Assembly (NCBI GenBank): GCA_038277395.1
Contig: CM076193.1
Span: forward strand, 89,729,583 to 89,793,582
Direction of reading: 5' to 3'
Length of the DNA: 64,000 nt
From: Dryocosmus kuriphilus
Taxonomy: Eukaryota; Arthropoda; Insecta; Hymenoptera; Cynipidae
A program made the translations under genes and the position numbers. The notes under the pieces were generated by a model that saw nothing but the letters and a program-made list of their open reading frames with translations, was not told where the DNA came from and made no database searches. Below are positions 9,700 through 20,078 of the stretch, one piece after another (position 1 is the stretch's first letter; each line of letters starts with the position of its first letter).

Positions 9700-10330
9700 A
9701 TTACAGGCAGTGAGAAGCCATCAATAGAAGTAAGAATGTGACGAATAAAGCTAAAATTGCAATATATCGTGCACTTACTGTGTTGTATGGAAGCGGGACC
9801 TGGACGTGTCAAGAAAATGATAGAAGTAAAGGGAATGCGGTTGGTATGCGATTCCTGCCGAGAGTGTGCGGTAAAACGCTAATGGACAAAGTCAGTAATG
9901 AATGGGTTCTCAAAGAATGTGGCATAGAAGAAACACTGATAGTAAGATTGAAGGAAATTTGTTGAGAAATTTGTTTGGTCACGTTGAGAGAATGGAACGT
10001 TTAACGAAGCAAGCGTACTTGGTAAAGTAAATAAAAACATGCCGAGGAAAAAATGCTGTGTATTTTTAAATGAGACTCTTAAGCGAAAAGATATAAAGAA
10101 TCGTAGGAATACAAGAGCTTGCATGAAAACATGTATGGATATAAAGGAAGAAAAAGTTGTATGTCCAGATGGGGATGTGTGGCGTGAAATTGTCGATAAG
10201 AAATGTGTGACGAACACCTGAAACGAAAGATTTTGGAGACTCATGGACCCTGGTGGAGAGCTTTCCTTAATTTTGGCAGACGTTTCGACCTCGGATGGGG
10301 GTCCTCTTCACTGCCAAATAAAAAATATAT
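9700..10330 (+). pseudogene. 3' end of a non-LTR retrotransposon (LINE)
   Basis: Frames in series read KAKIAIYRAL, LYGSGTWTCQENDRS, NAVGMRFLPRVCGKTLMDKV and NEWVLKECGIEETL (9738-9965), then TLKRKDIKNRRNTRACMK and VVCPDGDVWREIVDKKC (10039-10221). This is the post-thumb C-terminal region of LINE reverse transcriptases (LLYGSETWT / MRFLRRV.G.TR.DR). Frameshifts and stops separate the blocks. A short 3' UTR ends near 10330 in AATAAAAAATATATATATG. The polymerase domain is absent, as expected of a 5'-truncated copy. Confidence 0.75.
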
Positions 10331-10787
10331 ATATGAATTCTACTTAAACAGTAAGTATGTTTGTGTAATAATAATCATGCTGTTGTGAGTGTAAATATGA
10401 AAATGGAAGCATGCAATTTGACTAGCCCACTCGACGCGGTTTCGCCCTCAACATCACCAAACACACAACAGCCTGAGTCCGAAAGAAGTCAACTGAGAAA
10501 GGCATACAAAAAAGTATGAAACTACTACATCTAATCGCCAAACCCCTCCAAAATTGTCAAGGCAAGTTTCAATGTAACTGCAGTTCATTTTAGAACTGAT
10601 TTGGACAAACCTTCTAAAATCTACTACCCTATAATAAGAAGGAAATAATTCTGAGAACATGTGGATCGTCGACTCCAAGGTAACTTGCTTTTGTCGGCCC
10701 AAGAGGCTGAGATTAAACAAACTCAGTCTTACTGCTAGTGACTTCCCCCTTCTTAACGTTAGTTCTAAAATTCTCAAAATCGTGAAT

Positions 10788-11455
10788 TACACAGGCCGAC
10801 AAATATTGACAAAAGTTCAGAACCAGAAACCAGACATAGTGTACCCGAAGGATTTTGGTGCGCTGAATCCGAATCCGAGCTCAGAATTACTCCATCACGT
10901 CAGGTTTTCGAGATATTCTAACCTAAATGTGCGAAAAACACTGTTTTTCACTAAATTTGAGGTTACTTCACGTCTCGAATAAATTTTTTCTCCAAAAACC
11001 GATGGCACAGTATTAAAGAAGCACTTGTACCCTTCAGAATTCATTTCTAAAATCTAAAAAATCTTTTTTTTTCGTTGAGATATCGCTGATTGAAGTTTAG
11101 CAAAATTTTCAAAGCAAAAAAAGGTTATGGGCTTTTGCTTTGAAAATTTTGCTAAACTTCAATCATCGATATCTCAACGAAAAAAAAAAGATTTTTCAGA
11201 TTTTAGAAATGAGTTCTGAAGGGTATAAGTTCTTCTTTAATACTGTGCCATCGATTTTTGGAAAAAAAAATTTATTCGAGACGTGAAGTAACCTCAAATT
11301 TAGTGAAAAACAGTGTTTTTCGCACATTTAGGTCAGAATATTTCGAAAACCTGATGTGATGGAGTAATTCTGAGCTTGGATTCGGATTCAGCGCACCAAA
11401 ATCCTTCGGGTATACTATGTCTGGTTTCTGGTTCTGAAATTTGTCGGCCTGTGTT
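10788..11455. repeat. 668-bp fold-back element
   Basis: An almost continuous palindrome centred at about 11121: ACACAGGCCGAC at 10789 pairs with GTCGGCCTGTGT at 11442, and TTGAAGTTTAGCAAAATTTT mirrors AAAATTTTGCTAAACTTCAA at the centre. Both arms therefore encode the same NQKPDIVYPKDFGALNPNPS frame; this reflects symmetry, not a gene. It shares CATCACGTCAGGTTTT and ATATTCTAACCTAAA with the fold-back at 18.7-20.1 kb. Confidence 0.85.
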
Positions 11456-11960
11456 ATAGGACCTCTGAAAAAACAGTTCAGTTTCACTCGTTACATAAAA
11501 CAGAGCGGATGTCTATAGTTACATTGAAACTGAACTCAACAATTCCAGCGAAATTTTGGGATTAGAAGCAACAGCTGCATACCCCCCTATGCACCTCTCT
11601 CAACCAACCCCTTTCAAACTCAAACCACTGCGTGCCCAGTGATGTTGAGGAAGTGAGTGACCACTGTGTCCTCCAGGATACCCCCTCCCCCACCGATGCA
11701 ACAGATCTGGCACACAGAGGGAAAGGGAACCAAAAAGAGGAGAGAGAGCGAGAGACAACGAGACCACGTCGAACAAGTTAATCAAGTTGCGTGCATCCAC
11801 CTTCACACCCACACTAACAACAGTGTGACCACCACTACATGCGCGCACCTACTGCTCAAGTAGAATCCCCATATATACCCCGCACATGTCACTGAAGAGG
11901 ACCCCCAAGTCCAGTCAATAGGTAGTTTAAAGTTTTAGAAGGTCAAGGAAAGTTTATCCT
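11456..11960. other. Unassigned, mildly GC-richer spacer
   Basis: CA- and CCCC-rich stretch around 11580-11870. The small overlapping frames on both strands look spurious. No motif recognised. Confidence 0.4.
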
Positions 11961-12582
11961 TGGCAATTATGTTCATTTTGTGGTCCTAATGAAAATCCAA
12001 AATTCGCACCCTCAACAAGTTCCGGGAACCTTACCAAAACCGACCAATACAGATTTTTTCGAATATCTTGTTTCTGTTTAATTTTAGAGAAAAATTACTG
12101 CTATACAAAGTTGTAGAGCATAAAATTTCCTATCAGGTTTATATTAAACAAATTTTTCTAACATTAATTGTTTAGGAGTTACGACAGAGAAAATCGGAGC
12201 GCTTTTTTGCAATTTGCAAAAAAATGTTGAATTTTTCTAGAAAATTTGAAATAATATTGATTGTTATCGTTCTTTTATTATTATTATATCATTATATATG
12301 TACTAAGGGGGCTACGCATAATGCGAGGCTCTCGAGGCCTTCGTGGGAGGCTCTGAAGGCCCTCTCGGGAAAGTCTTATCTGAATTTCTGGCACAGCGTT
12401 AGCGGCGTTGGCTGCGGTGGTGAGATCTTTTTATAATATAGGAAGATATATAATATAATATTGCATTAATACAGGGTATCTGTCGTCTTGGAAATCCTTG
12501 AAAATCTGGAAAAGTCCTTGAATTTTGCTTGTAATCCTTGAATTTTTATTCCCTTAAGGAAAATAGAAATTTTAAACTCCTA

Positions 12583-12651
12583 ATGCCGCTCTTGAAAGAG
12601 GCTTTTCAGTCAATAAAGAAATGTTAGTCGAAAATCAAAAAGAAAAATCAT
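12583..12651 (+). pseudogene. C-terminal transposase scrap of the hAT-like element
   Basis: Twenty-two codons, LERGFSVNKEMLVENQKEKS then TGA. The ERGFSxNK motif is found near the C-terminus of hAT-related proteins in arthropods. The rest of the protein upstream is lost; the downstream remainder is displaced by the nested fold-back. Confidence 0.45.
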
Positions 12652-12732
12652 GAAACTATTATTATTATATTATTAGTATTAATTTTTTAAATTAGTATTA
12701 ATATTAGTATTAATGCTGTTAATTCTAATTTA

Positions 12733-13284
12733 GAGGGTGGGTCGAACAGAAATTTTGGAAGTCAAAAACAACCTAGCATTGAAAAGTTTCATTTTGGGTT
12801 CCTTATAATCTGTGTAAAATTTTAAATAGATCAATCAATATCCTGAGGTTCCGCGGAGCTAAAATAAGGTTTTAAAATCATAATTCTCGGAGTTTTATCC
12901 TTAAAAAACTGAAAATATTACAATCTTACAAGTTTTTTGAAAATCGGACATATTATGTAGATTGTGAAAAAAATGTACATTAGCGATTTTTTCAAAACTG
13001 ACAATGACGAATTTGTAAATCTTCATTTAATTCAGAGTCAATTTTTGTTAGTTAGGTATTTTGAGCGGGAGAACTTTGTATATAATCAAAAAAATTTTAG
13101 GATATTTTGCAAAGCTTTTAAAAATTATTTATATTGATTGAGATTTATAAGAATGAGTTGCGGAACGTTAGGATGTCGATCGATCTATTTCAAATTTTAT
13201 ACAGACAATAAGTGACCCAAAATTAAGCTTTTCAGTGCTACTCTGTTTTTCATTTCCAAAACTTTTTTTCATCCCACTTCAGGA
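12733..13284. repeat. Fold-back nested in the hAT-like element
   Basis: The arm containing CATTTTGGGTTCCTTATA and ATAGATCAATCAATATCCT (12733-12870) is repeated inverted at about 13150-13284 (ATCGATCGACATCCT and TTTTGGGTCACTTATTGTC on the opposite strand). About 550 bp long; it interrupts the transposase remnant. Confidence 0.65.
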
Positions 13285-14037
13285 GAGAATGGCGAAGATT
13301 TCATTATAATGAAACCTCTAATTCTTGCTGAACGTAATGCACATGTTTGGTATGAAGAAGATCTCGCCAAAGAGAAGTAAAAAAGGGATTACAGAGAAAG
13401 AAAGAAGCTGAATGAAGGAAGACTGCTGAACGTGTAAATAACTTAAACTACAAAAAAAAAGAAAGTTATGAAAGATGCGCTTAAAGACAGAGTGCGCATG
13501 CATGACGAAATATTATTGTTGAAGCGTTGAAGAAACCGTTTCTAATCAGCATTGCAATACTGAAGTTGATGTATAATTTACAAATAATTTTATAAATTGA
13601 ATTATACGTATTTTTCCAACAAAATTCATTGTAATAATTAAAAAAAGATACCTGGAAAAATTATTTTTTTTTCCCCCGGAAAACCTGGAAAAGTCCTGGA
13701 CTTTTTAAGGAAACGCTAGACACCCTGTTTGATATATCATTAACATGTTATGTATACATATATGTACACGCGCACACATGCATACTTAATGTATGTGTGG
13801 ATTATCAATGAGTATGCAGTTACTTATTTCCACATGACCTTTGAGGAAGTGACGCGTCTTTTTTAAAGCGTGGTATATCCAGTAGGACTAATACACAACC
13901 ATCTGTTTAAAAAAATCAGCAAAGAATAATTTAACTGATTTTTTATTCACTGTTTTTTTTTTAGTCTTTTTGAACACCTGAATGGGCCAGGTTGGTCTAT
14001 ATTTTCTTCTGCAGGATTTTGCTGGGAATCACTCTGC

Positions 14038-14545
14038 TCATCCTCTGCTGCTGATTCTTCTTTTTTCTTCTTCCAGTGATACTGAAAATGATTCTTTTAT
14101 ATTTATTATTCCAAGATCATCTTCATTTTCCTCCTCCTCAGAGTCCGCAAAAATTTCCGGAAATTTTTTGCGGGTGTTTCCATTACATAATGAGCAGATT
14201 ACGGAGCACTTTATACCTGCTCTCCTGCAGTCACATTTTGAACCACATCCGATTTTGCACTTGCATAAAATAAATTTCAATATTGTCTCTCCGGGGCAGG
14301 ATCTTTTGTGGTTGTGACTGGAGTAAGTCGAAGTTTACTCCTTTTCCATTCCCATTCCTCTGCATTTTCTTCATTGACATTCCATTCTTAGACCTGGTGG
14401 TAAGTCCGTAATGAGTGTTCCCGTGCAGCTTCTTTTGTAGGTGGCAAGATTTGTAGATGGAATTTGCTTTTTATTGCTGATCGTACGAAATTTTGGTAGC
14501 GAAGAGAATGTAGAGTATCATTTTCTTTACAAGTGCCGCAGAGTG
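14038..14545 (-). pseudogene. CXC-type cysteine-rich gene end, left-arm copy
   Basis: The minus strand reads LCGTCKENDTLHSLRYQNF, FHLQILPPTKEAAREHSLRT, YHQV, WEWKRSKLRLTPVTTT, DPAPE, then KFILCKCKIGCGSKCDCRRA, GIKCSVICSLCNG and an acidic tail of Glu/Asp runs. The C-x-C-x3-C-x3-C-x-C-x5-C-x3-C-x2-C spacing is a CXC (tesmin/TSO1-like) cysteine motif. The RYxxF...LPPT..AA..H..R.YHQV block before it matches the C-terminus of an uncharacterised multi-copy arthropod family, from memory. Two or three frame changes break it, and a mariner has inserted just upstream at a TA (14550-14551). Confidence 0.6.
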
Positions 14546-14720
14546 TAAATACGAGGCACGTCCAGAAAGTAAATGTACTGGTACTCTCATAGCTGTAGGG
14601 AATACTTTTTCGATATGTTGGCAACACTGCCACGTAGCTTGACCCCTCCCCTTCAAAACGAGACCAATCCGAGGGTAATGTGTTGAAAACTCTTGACGCA
14701 GTAGCATCTCTCGCGAAAAA

Positions 14721-15403
14721 ATGTCGATCGTATCTCCCGCCAAGTGCGAAATTCGTGCCGTCATTCGCTACTTCGTTGTGAAGGGAAAAGCTCCAGTTGA
14801 GATTTATAATGAGGTGAATACTCTTTACGGTAATGGAGTTATGAATCGTACGAGTGTGTATAAGTGGTGTCGCGAATTTAAAAATGTCCGTACTTCCGTG
14901 CATGACGATCAGAGGAGCGGAAGACCTTCAATTGTGACTGACGAACTTGTGGAAAAGATCGAGATTGCGGTCCGTGACGATCGCAGATTGGCGTTAGATG
15001 ATCTTTCTGCGATGTTTCCGCAAATCTCCAGATCCCTGTTACACGAAACAATCACAGAAACTCTCGGATATCGGAAATTGTCTGCGAGGTGGGTCCCAAA
15101 ACAGCTGACAATGCCAAATCTCACACGGCCAACGCCACGAAGCAACTCCTGGACTCTTTTGGATGGGACGTTTTGAACCACCCCCCGTATTCCCCTGACC
15201 TGACCCCTTCAGATTTCCATCTCTTCATTTACCGGAAGGTGCACATGGGTGGAAACAAGTTTTCAACGGACGAGAAGGTGAAGGGGGAGGTGGAGAAGTA
15301 GACGAAGGAGCTGGCGGGAGACTTCTTCGAGGCAGGCATCAAAAAATCGATCCCGCGGCTCACCACTTGCATCGAGAGGGATGGTGACTATGTCGAAAAA
15401 TAA
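14721..15403 (+). pseudogene. mariner 1 transposase, internally deleted
   Basis: N-terminal DNA-binding region from Met at 14721: KCEIRAVIRYFVVKGKAP, RTSVYKWCREFKN, a GRPS linker, then a second helix-turn-helix region (LDDLSAMFPQISRSLLHETI) ending in RWVPKQLT. It then jumps and changes frame to DNAKSHTANATKQLLDSFGW and HPPYSPDLTPSDFHLF (the third Asp of DD34D). The segment holding the first two catalytic Asp residues is lost. A TAG at 15300-15302 follows GEVEK, then TKELAGDFFEAGIKKSI and ERDGDYVEK complete the C-terminus. Inactive. Confidence 0.88.
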
Positions 15404-15411
15404 CTTACATA

Positions 15412-16356
15412 CGAGGGCCTACCCAAAAGAAACCGAACTACTTTTGTACAAAGTTATTATTTTGATTTTTCTACAAAAAACATTTAATCTCCTTCAAAGT
15501 ACTCTCCATTGGAGACAATACACTTATCTAATCTTTTATTCCATTGTTCGAAACATTTTTTAAATTCCTCTTTTGTGATGCTTGACAGCGCCTCCGTCGT
15601 TTTTTCCTTCACTTCAGCTACGTCCGCAAAACGCTTTCCTTTCATGTCCCTTTTCATTCGGGGGAATAAAAAAAAGTCATAGGGGGCTAAATCGGGTGAA
15701 TAGGGTGGGTGAGGAACAGTGGCCATGCTATTTTTGGTCAAAAATCGGCGCACAGAAAGAGCTGTGTGAGCAGGGGCGTTGTCGTGGTGGAAAAACCAGT
15801 CCCCCGACTGCCACAAATCAGGCCTTTTCCGTCGTAAACTGTTGCGCAATCTTTTCAAGACTTCCAGGTAAAATGCCTGATTAACTTCTTCGATGGTCCT
15901 TCGTCGATCTTCCAGGATGATTTCACGAATTTTTTCAACATTTTCGTCGGTTCGGGCCGTCGAAGGACGTCCAGAGCGAGGTTGATCGTCAATTGACATT
16001 TCCCCACTTTTAAAACGAGAAAACCACTCGAACACTTGAGTTTTTCCCATAGCATCATCATCCTTGTAGGCCGTTTTTAACATTTGAAGAGTTTCTGTGC
16101 CCGTTTTCCCGAGCAGGAAGCAAAACCTCACGCTGGCACGCTGATCACGAAAATCAACCATCACAAAAAACGACGAGCGCGCAAAGCAACAGTCACAAAA
16201 AAAATTACACACACCAAATGCAACCTTACACAGTGATAGCAGTTGGCATACTAACTGGTGAAAAGTGCCTCTACACGCACCTATCGGCAAAAACCCGGTA
16301 CTACAACAACTCCGCTCCCCACAACATCAGTTCGGTTTCTTTTGGGTAGGCCCTCG
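15412..16356 (-). mobile_element. mariner element 2, nested in mariner 1
   Basis: CGAGGGCCTACCCAAAAGAA begins at 15412 and its exact inverted copy ends at 16356 (about 29 bp essentially perfect). TA duplications lie at 15410-15411 and 16357-16358. Length 945 bp. It inserted in the 3' region of mariner 1, after that copy's transposase stop. The near-perfect ends suggest it is the younger of the two. Confidence 0.94.
15484..16161 (-). CDS. mariner 2 transposase with in-frame catalytic-core deletion
   Basis: I choose the Met at 16161 (MVDFRDQRASVRF) rather than the ORF's first Met, because mariner transposases begin close to this FRDQR..RFCF motif. The 225-residue frame contains AMGKTQVFEWFSRFKSGEMS, DQPRSGRPST and RRTIEEV, then passes directly to NQAFYLEVLKRLRNS, FFHHDNAPAHTA (second Asp) and PPYSPDLAPYDFFLF (third Asp, DD34D), and ends YFEGD. 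Mariner transposases are usually about 345 residues; some 115-120 between the second helix-turn-helix and NQAF, including the first catalytic Asp, are missing but the frame is kept. It cannot catalyse transposition but could still bind DNA. Confidence 0.9.
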   Translation of the reverse strand: MVDFRDQRASVRFCFLLGKTGTETLQMLKTAYKDDDAMGKTQVFEWFSRFKSGEMSIDDQPRSGRPSTARTDENVEKIREIILEDRRRTIEEVNQAFYLEVLKRLRNSLRRKRPDLWQSGDWFFHHDNAPAHTALSVRRFLTKNSMATVPHPPYSPDLAPYDFFLFPRMKRDMKGKRFADVAEVKEKTTEALSSITKEEFKKCFEQWNKRLDKCIVSNGEYFEGD

Positions 16357-16789
16357 TATGTACAAGTGTAACCAACTATGTTTTTGTTCTAATAAATTTT
16401 TTTTGAATCCTACATAAATTGAGTACACTTACTTTCTGGACGTACCTCGTAAGAATTTCTCTCCTGACAGAGCAACGTTTTCGGGATCTACATTCAGGAT
16501 TTTAAATATTTATAGATCCTGTTTCAAATGTTTATTTTTTTCAAAAGTATTGATAAACTTCGCTTTTTCTTGATTGAAAATTGCAGAGGTGGTGTCACTA
16601 GCACTGAATGCGTGTAAGAAAAGTATGTTGTCTGCATCATCTTATCCAAACTGAAAACTTTTAGGGGAATATAGATTTTCTCTAATGATTCAAGAAACAT
16701 TTGAGCCAGGATCTACAAATATTTAAATACTTGAATGCAGATCCCGAAATCGTTGCTCTCTCAGGAGAAAAATTCTTATTTACACTCAC

Positions 16790-17312
16790 TCTACGGCGCT
16801 TGTAAAGAAAATTATACTCTGCACTCTTCTTCGCTACCAAAATTTCGCAAGATCGGCAACAAAAAGTAGGTTTCATCTACAAACCTTGCCATATACAAAA
16901 GAAGCTGCACAGGAACACTTATTACGGACTTACCATTAAGTCCATGCAAGTCCAAGCATGGAATGGCAATGAACGATATCCAGAAGTTTGGGGATGGCAG
17001 AAAAATAAGCTTGGACGTACTCCAGTCACAAAGCCAAAAGATCCTGCTCCGGAGGAACTATTGAAATTTATTTCATGCAAGTAAGAAACGGGATATAAAA
17101 ACATAATGTGGTTGCAGGAAAGCAAGTCTAAAGTACTCCGTAATCTGCGCATTCTGTAATAATAACTCCTGCGAAAACGTTCCGAAAATTTTTCAAACTC
17201 TGAGGTGCAAGAGGAAAGTGAAGATGAGCTTCGAATAATAAATATAATGGAAACATTTTTAGCATCATTGGAAGAAGAGGAAAGAGAAGAATCAGCAGCA
17301 GAGGAATAGCAG
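16790..17312 (+). pseudogene. CXC-type gene end, right-arm copy
   Basis: Plus-strand mirror of 14038-14545. Frames in series read YGACKENYTLHSSLRYQNF, TLPYTKEAAQEHLLRTYH, WGWQKNKLGRTPVTKP, KDPAPEELLKFISCK and an acidic SLEEEEREESAAEE end. The cysteine cluster is more decayed than in the left copy (stop after ISCK, several Cys lost). Together the two copies show that the palindrome duplicated part of a gene tail-to-tail around the centre near 16612. Confidence 0.55.
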
Positions 17313-17965
17313 AGTGATTTCCAACGAGGTCCTGCACAAGAAAACATCAATCAATCTGGCCCATCCAGATGTTCGAAATGACTAAAAATGATATTAAATA
17401 AAAAATCACTTAAATGATGTCTCTGCTGATATTCTGGAAGAGATGGTTGTGGATTAAGCCTACTAGGGATATCACGTTAAACAAAAAACGCGTCACTTAC
17501 TGTATCTAACTGGTAATGTGGAAACGCGTAATTGCAGCCAGATTGATAATTCATACATACATGCATATGTATGTGTGTGTGTGTGCGTGTGTGTGTATAT
17601 ATTATATATATATATGATAATAATAATAATAATAAAATAACAATAACAATCATTAATATTTCAGATTTCCTGGGAAAATTCAACATTTTTTGCACGTTGC
17701 AAAGAAATGCTCCGTTTTTCTCTGTCATAACTCGTAAACAATTAATGTAAGAAAAATTTGTTTAATGTAAAAATGGTAGGAAATGTTATGCTCTACAACT
17801 TTGTGTAAGAGTACCTTTGCGTAAGAGTAAGTCGGGATCTTGCTTTTGTTATGTGAATCGGCAACAAAAAGTAAGTGTACATCAGACAAGTGTACATCAG
17901 ACGAACCATTACGTTGAGGGTGGAAATTTTGGTAACCGCAAGGACAAAATCAGCGAACTTCTTCG

Positions 17966-18439
17966 CCAAATGGTTTAGGCTGTGAGAATAAAACTAAAGC
18001 TTGCAAAAGAAAATAAATAACTGGACGAATGCTCTGGTTTCCATTCCCAGGTTCGCCTTTGACTCTTTCTGAGGGGAGTGCGTTTCCCCCCTTGGCACCT
18101 GGGATAAGCATTGCTTAACATTTTTATTTTTTTAATTGACTAGTAAGAATTGAGGACAAACGCCTCTGATAATGCTACTTAAAAGAGGGCATTGTTTGTT
18201 TCAAAAAACAACAAATAGTGGTTTTTCGAACATCCATGAGGCATTTGTGAATTTCTTTAATTCAGGATAACACCTTCCACTTCAGGCATCCCTTTACGCC
18301 TGAGCAAAAGCTACAATGCTTCATGGTCCAGAGCAGGATTATTTTATTTATTTGACGAATGCGAAAGCAGAATAGTTTTTGAAACGGCATCTGGCACCAA
18401 GGAATCTACTATACACTTAGATATAGACGATTTATTAGG
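17966..18439. other. No gene recognised
   Basis: Mixed-composition spacer; one C-rich block (18060-18110) lacks tRNA or coding features that I can support. Confidence 0.4.
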
Positions 18440-18680
18440 TCATACGGTCTTAATAAAACAAACGAATCACTAAAAAATTCGTCTTTATTTTGCGATGTTT
18501 CGACAGCATTGCTTGTCTTTTTCAAACAACTTAAAGTACTAATAAATAACTGCTAAAGTTTAGAAAATTATTTATAAAAAAAAATATGAAATAAAAAATA
18601 GTTGCAAAAATTATCAGCATAAATCCATTAGAAGTAAAATCGTTTTTCAAAAATATGGTTTGGAGTAAAATCACGTTAAA
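18440..18680 (-). repeat. PLE terminal-repeat-like segment
   Basis: GCGATGTTTCGACAGCATTG and the following TTTTTCAAACAAC resemble the terminal motif of the complete PLE at 41.1 kb (GCGACGTTTCGGCTTC...TTTTTCAAGCGAC). It is likely the end of the decayed PLE whose coding remnant is at 20.6-21.4 kb, the two now separated by a fold-back. Confidence 0.5.
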
Positions 18681-18685
18681 CAATG

Positions 18686-20078
18686 ACACAGGTCTGCAAA
18701 AAAATGGTTGTGGTTCTTGAAAAGCTGAAAATCATTTCCGAAGTAATTTTCTGCGTAGAATCCGAATCTGGCCTCAGAGTGGCTCTATCACGTCAGGTTT
18801 TGGAGATATTCTAACCTAAAGGTAAAAAAAAGCACGATTTTTTTGCTATATTCGGGGTTATATTATTTCGCGAATTAATCCGTTTTCTAGAAACCGGTCT
18901 AACCGACTCAAAGTACTACTCTTACCCTTCAAAATCATTTTTAAATTTTTTTAAAATATTTTTTTTTCTTAGAGACATCGTAAATTGGAGTTTAGATAGT
19001 CTTTAATAAATCTTGTCTCAAGTGGCTGAGTCTCTGATTGATCTTGCCTTAAGTGGCTGGTTCTCTAACAGATCTTGCCTTAGGTGGCTAGGTCTCTAAC
19101 ATATCTTGCTTTAACTAGCTGGGTCTCTAACAAATCTTGCTTTAAGTGACTGGATCTCTAATAGATCTTGCCTTAGGTGGTTGGGTCTCTAACATATCTT
19201 GCCTTAGGTGGTTGGGTCTCTGATTGATCTTGCCGTAGGTGGCCTGTTCCCTAACAGATCTTGCCTTAAGTGGCTGGGTCTCTGATTGATCTTGCCTTAG
19301 GTGGCTCGGTCTCTGATTGATCTTGCCTTAGGTGGCTCGGTCTCTAACAGATCTTGCCTTAGGTGGCTGGGTCTCTGATTGATCTTGCCTTAGGTGACTG
19401 GGTCTCTAATAGATCTTGCCTTAAGTGGTTGGGTCTCTAACAGATCTTGCCTTAGGTGGTTGGGTCTCTGATTTATCTTGTCCTAGGTGGCTGGGTCTCT
19501 AATAGATGTTGCCTTAAGTGGCTGGGTCTCTAACAGATCTTGCCTTGAGTGGCTGGGTCTCTAACAGATCTTGTCTTAAGTGGCTGGGTTTCTGATTGAT
19601 CTTGTCTTAGGTGGCTGTGTCTTTACCAGATGTTGCCTTAAGTGTCTGGGTCTCTGATTGATCTTGCCTTAGGTGGCAAGTTCGGATTAAGCGTCCCAAA
19701 AACGTAAAAGCTCACAATATCTGCTTTATATAAAAATCTCATTTATTTTAAGGCTGTAACGAAATCAGTAAAATACTAGACTTCAATTTACAATATTTTT
19801 AAAAAATTCAAAAAGGGTTTTTAAGGGTAAGAGTAGTACTTCGAGATGGCTGGACTGGTTTCTAGAAAAAATATTAATTCGCGATGTAATATAACCCCGA
19901 ATATAGCAAAAAAACCTTGTTTTTTTTTCACTTTTAGCTTAGGATATTTAAAAAACCTGACGTGATAGAACAATTCTGAGGCCGGATTCGGATTCTACGC
20001 AGAAAATTCCGTCGGAAATGACTTTCCAGCTTTTCAAGAACAACCACAACCATTTGTTTGCAGACCTGTGTAATGAGT
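18686..20078. repeat. Fold-back element with a satellite array in its loop
   Basis: Arms at 18686-19000 and about 19780-20078 are inverted copies: ACACAGGTCTGCA and TGCAGACCTGTGT at the ends, AAATGGTTGTGGTTCTTG and its partner, CTATCACGTCAGGTTTT and its partner. It belongs with the fold-back at 10788-11455 (shared CACGTCAGGTTTT and ATATTCTAACCTAAA). The loop holds a 31-bp tandem array and a short piece (19685-19710) resembling the 122-bp repeat at the window start. Confidence 0.8.
19008..19690. repeat. 31-bp tandem repeat array, about 22 copies
   Basis: ATCTTGCC-type motifs occur every 31 bases from 19010 to 19661. The consensus includes GATCTTGCCTTAGGTGGCT followed by GGGTCTCTAAC or GGGTCTCTGATT. 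Two unit variants (ATTG versus ACAG before ATCTTG) are interspersed, suggesting unequal exchange or slippage. No indel breaks the register across 21 periods. Confidence 0.92.

Larger units (their letters stand above)
12472..13727 (+). mobile_element. hAT-like TIR element remnant
   Basis: Ends are CAGGGTATCTGTCG on the left and, inverted, CAGGGTGTCTAGCG on the right. Both are followed by GGAAAA-rich subterminal sequence (CTTGGAAATCC.., CCTGGAAAAGTCC), typical of a common hAT-like class with CAGGGTGTC ends. Inside, 12583-12651 (+) reads ALERGFSVNKEMLVENQKEK, a C-terminal motif of hAT-like transposase relatives, then a stop; 13316-13440 reads ILAERNAHVWYEEDLAKEK. No convincing 8-bp target duplication is visible. 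Confidence 0.55.
14552..16449 (+). mobile_element. mariner element 1 (contains a second mariner)
   Basis: Terminal inverted repeats: CGAGGCACGTCCAGAAAGTA from 14552 and CGAGGTACGTCCAGAAAGTA inverted from 16449, differing at few positions over 27 bp. A TA target duplication flanks it (14550-14551 and 16450-16451). Length without the nested element is about 950 bp, short for a mariner of about 1.3 kb because the catalytic centre is deleted. It interrupts the left-arm copy of the CXC gene. Confidence 0.92.
11965..17965. mobile_element. Giant palindromic element with coding arms, invaded by other transposons
   Basis: The right arm (about 16613-17965) is the inverted copy of the left arm, which is now split into 11965-12290, 13737-14550 and 16451-16611. 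Matching pairs include CACCCTCAAC near 12010 with GTTGAGGGTG near 17925, the ATGTTGAATTTTTCTAG / TTCAACAT pair at 12224 and 17690, and AGCAACG..TTTCGGGATCT at 16478 with its partner near 16745. The centre is near 16612. The pre-insertion palindrome would be about 2.5 kb. Both arms carry the same cysteine-rich gene end. Insertions in the left arm are the TIR element at 12472-13727 and the mariner pair at 14552-16449. Confidence 0.75.

Noticed and set aside
10659..11487. Identical peptides on opposite strands (FGALNPNPSSELLHH)
   Set aside because: Direct consequence of the palindrome at 10788-11455, not two related genes.
12224..12436. Hydrophobic frame MLNFSRKFEIILIVIVLLLLL, and its mirror at 17477-17728
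   Set aside because: Looks like a membrane peptide but comes from ATT-rich microsatellite sequence in the palindrome arms.
19008..19690. CRISPR-like array
   Set aside because: Units are contiguous 31-bp repeats without spacers, in a eukaryotic fold-back; it is a satellite.
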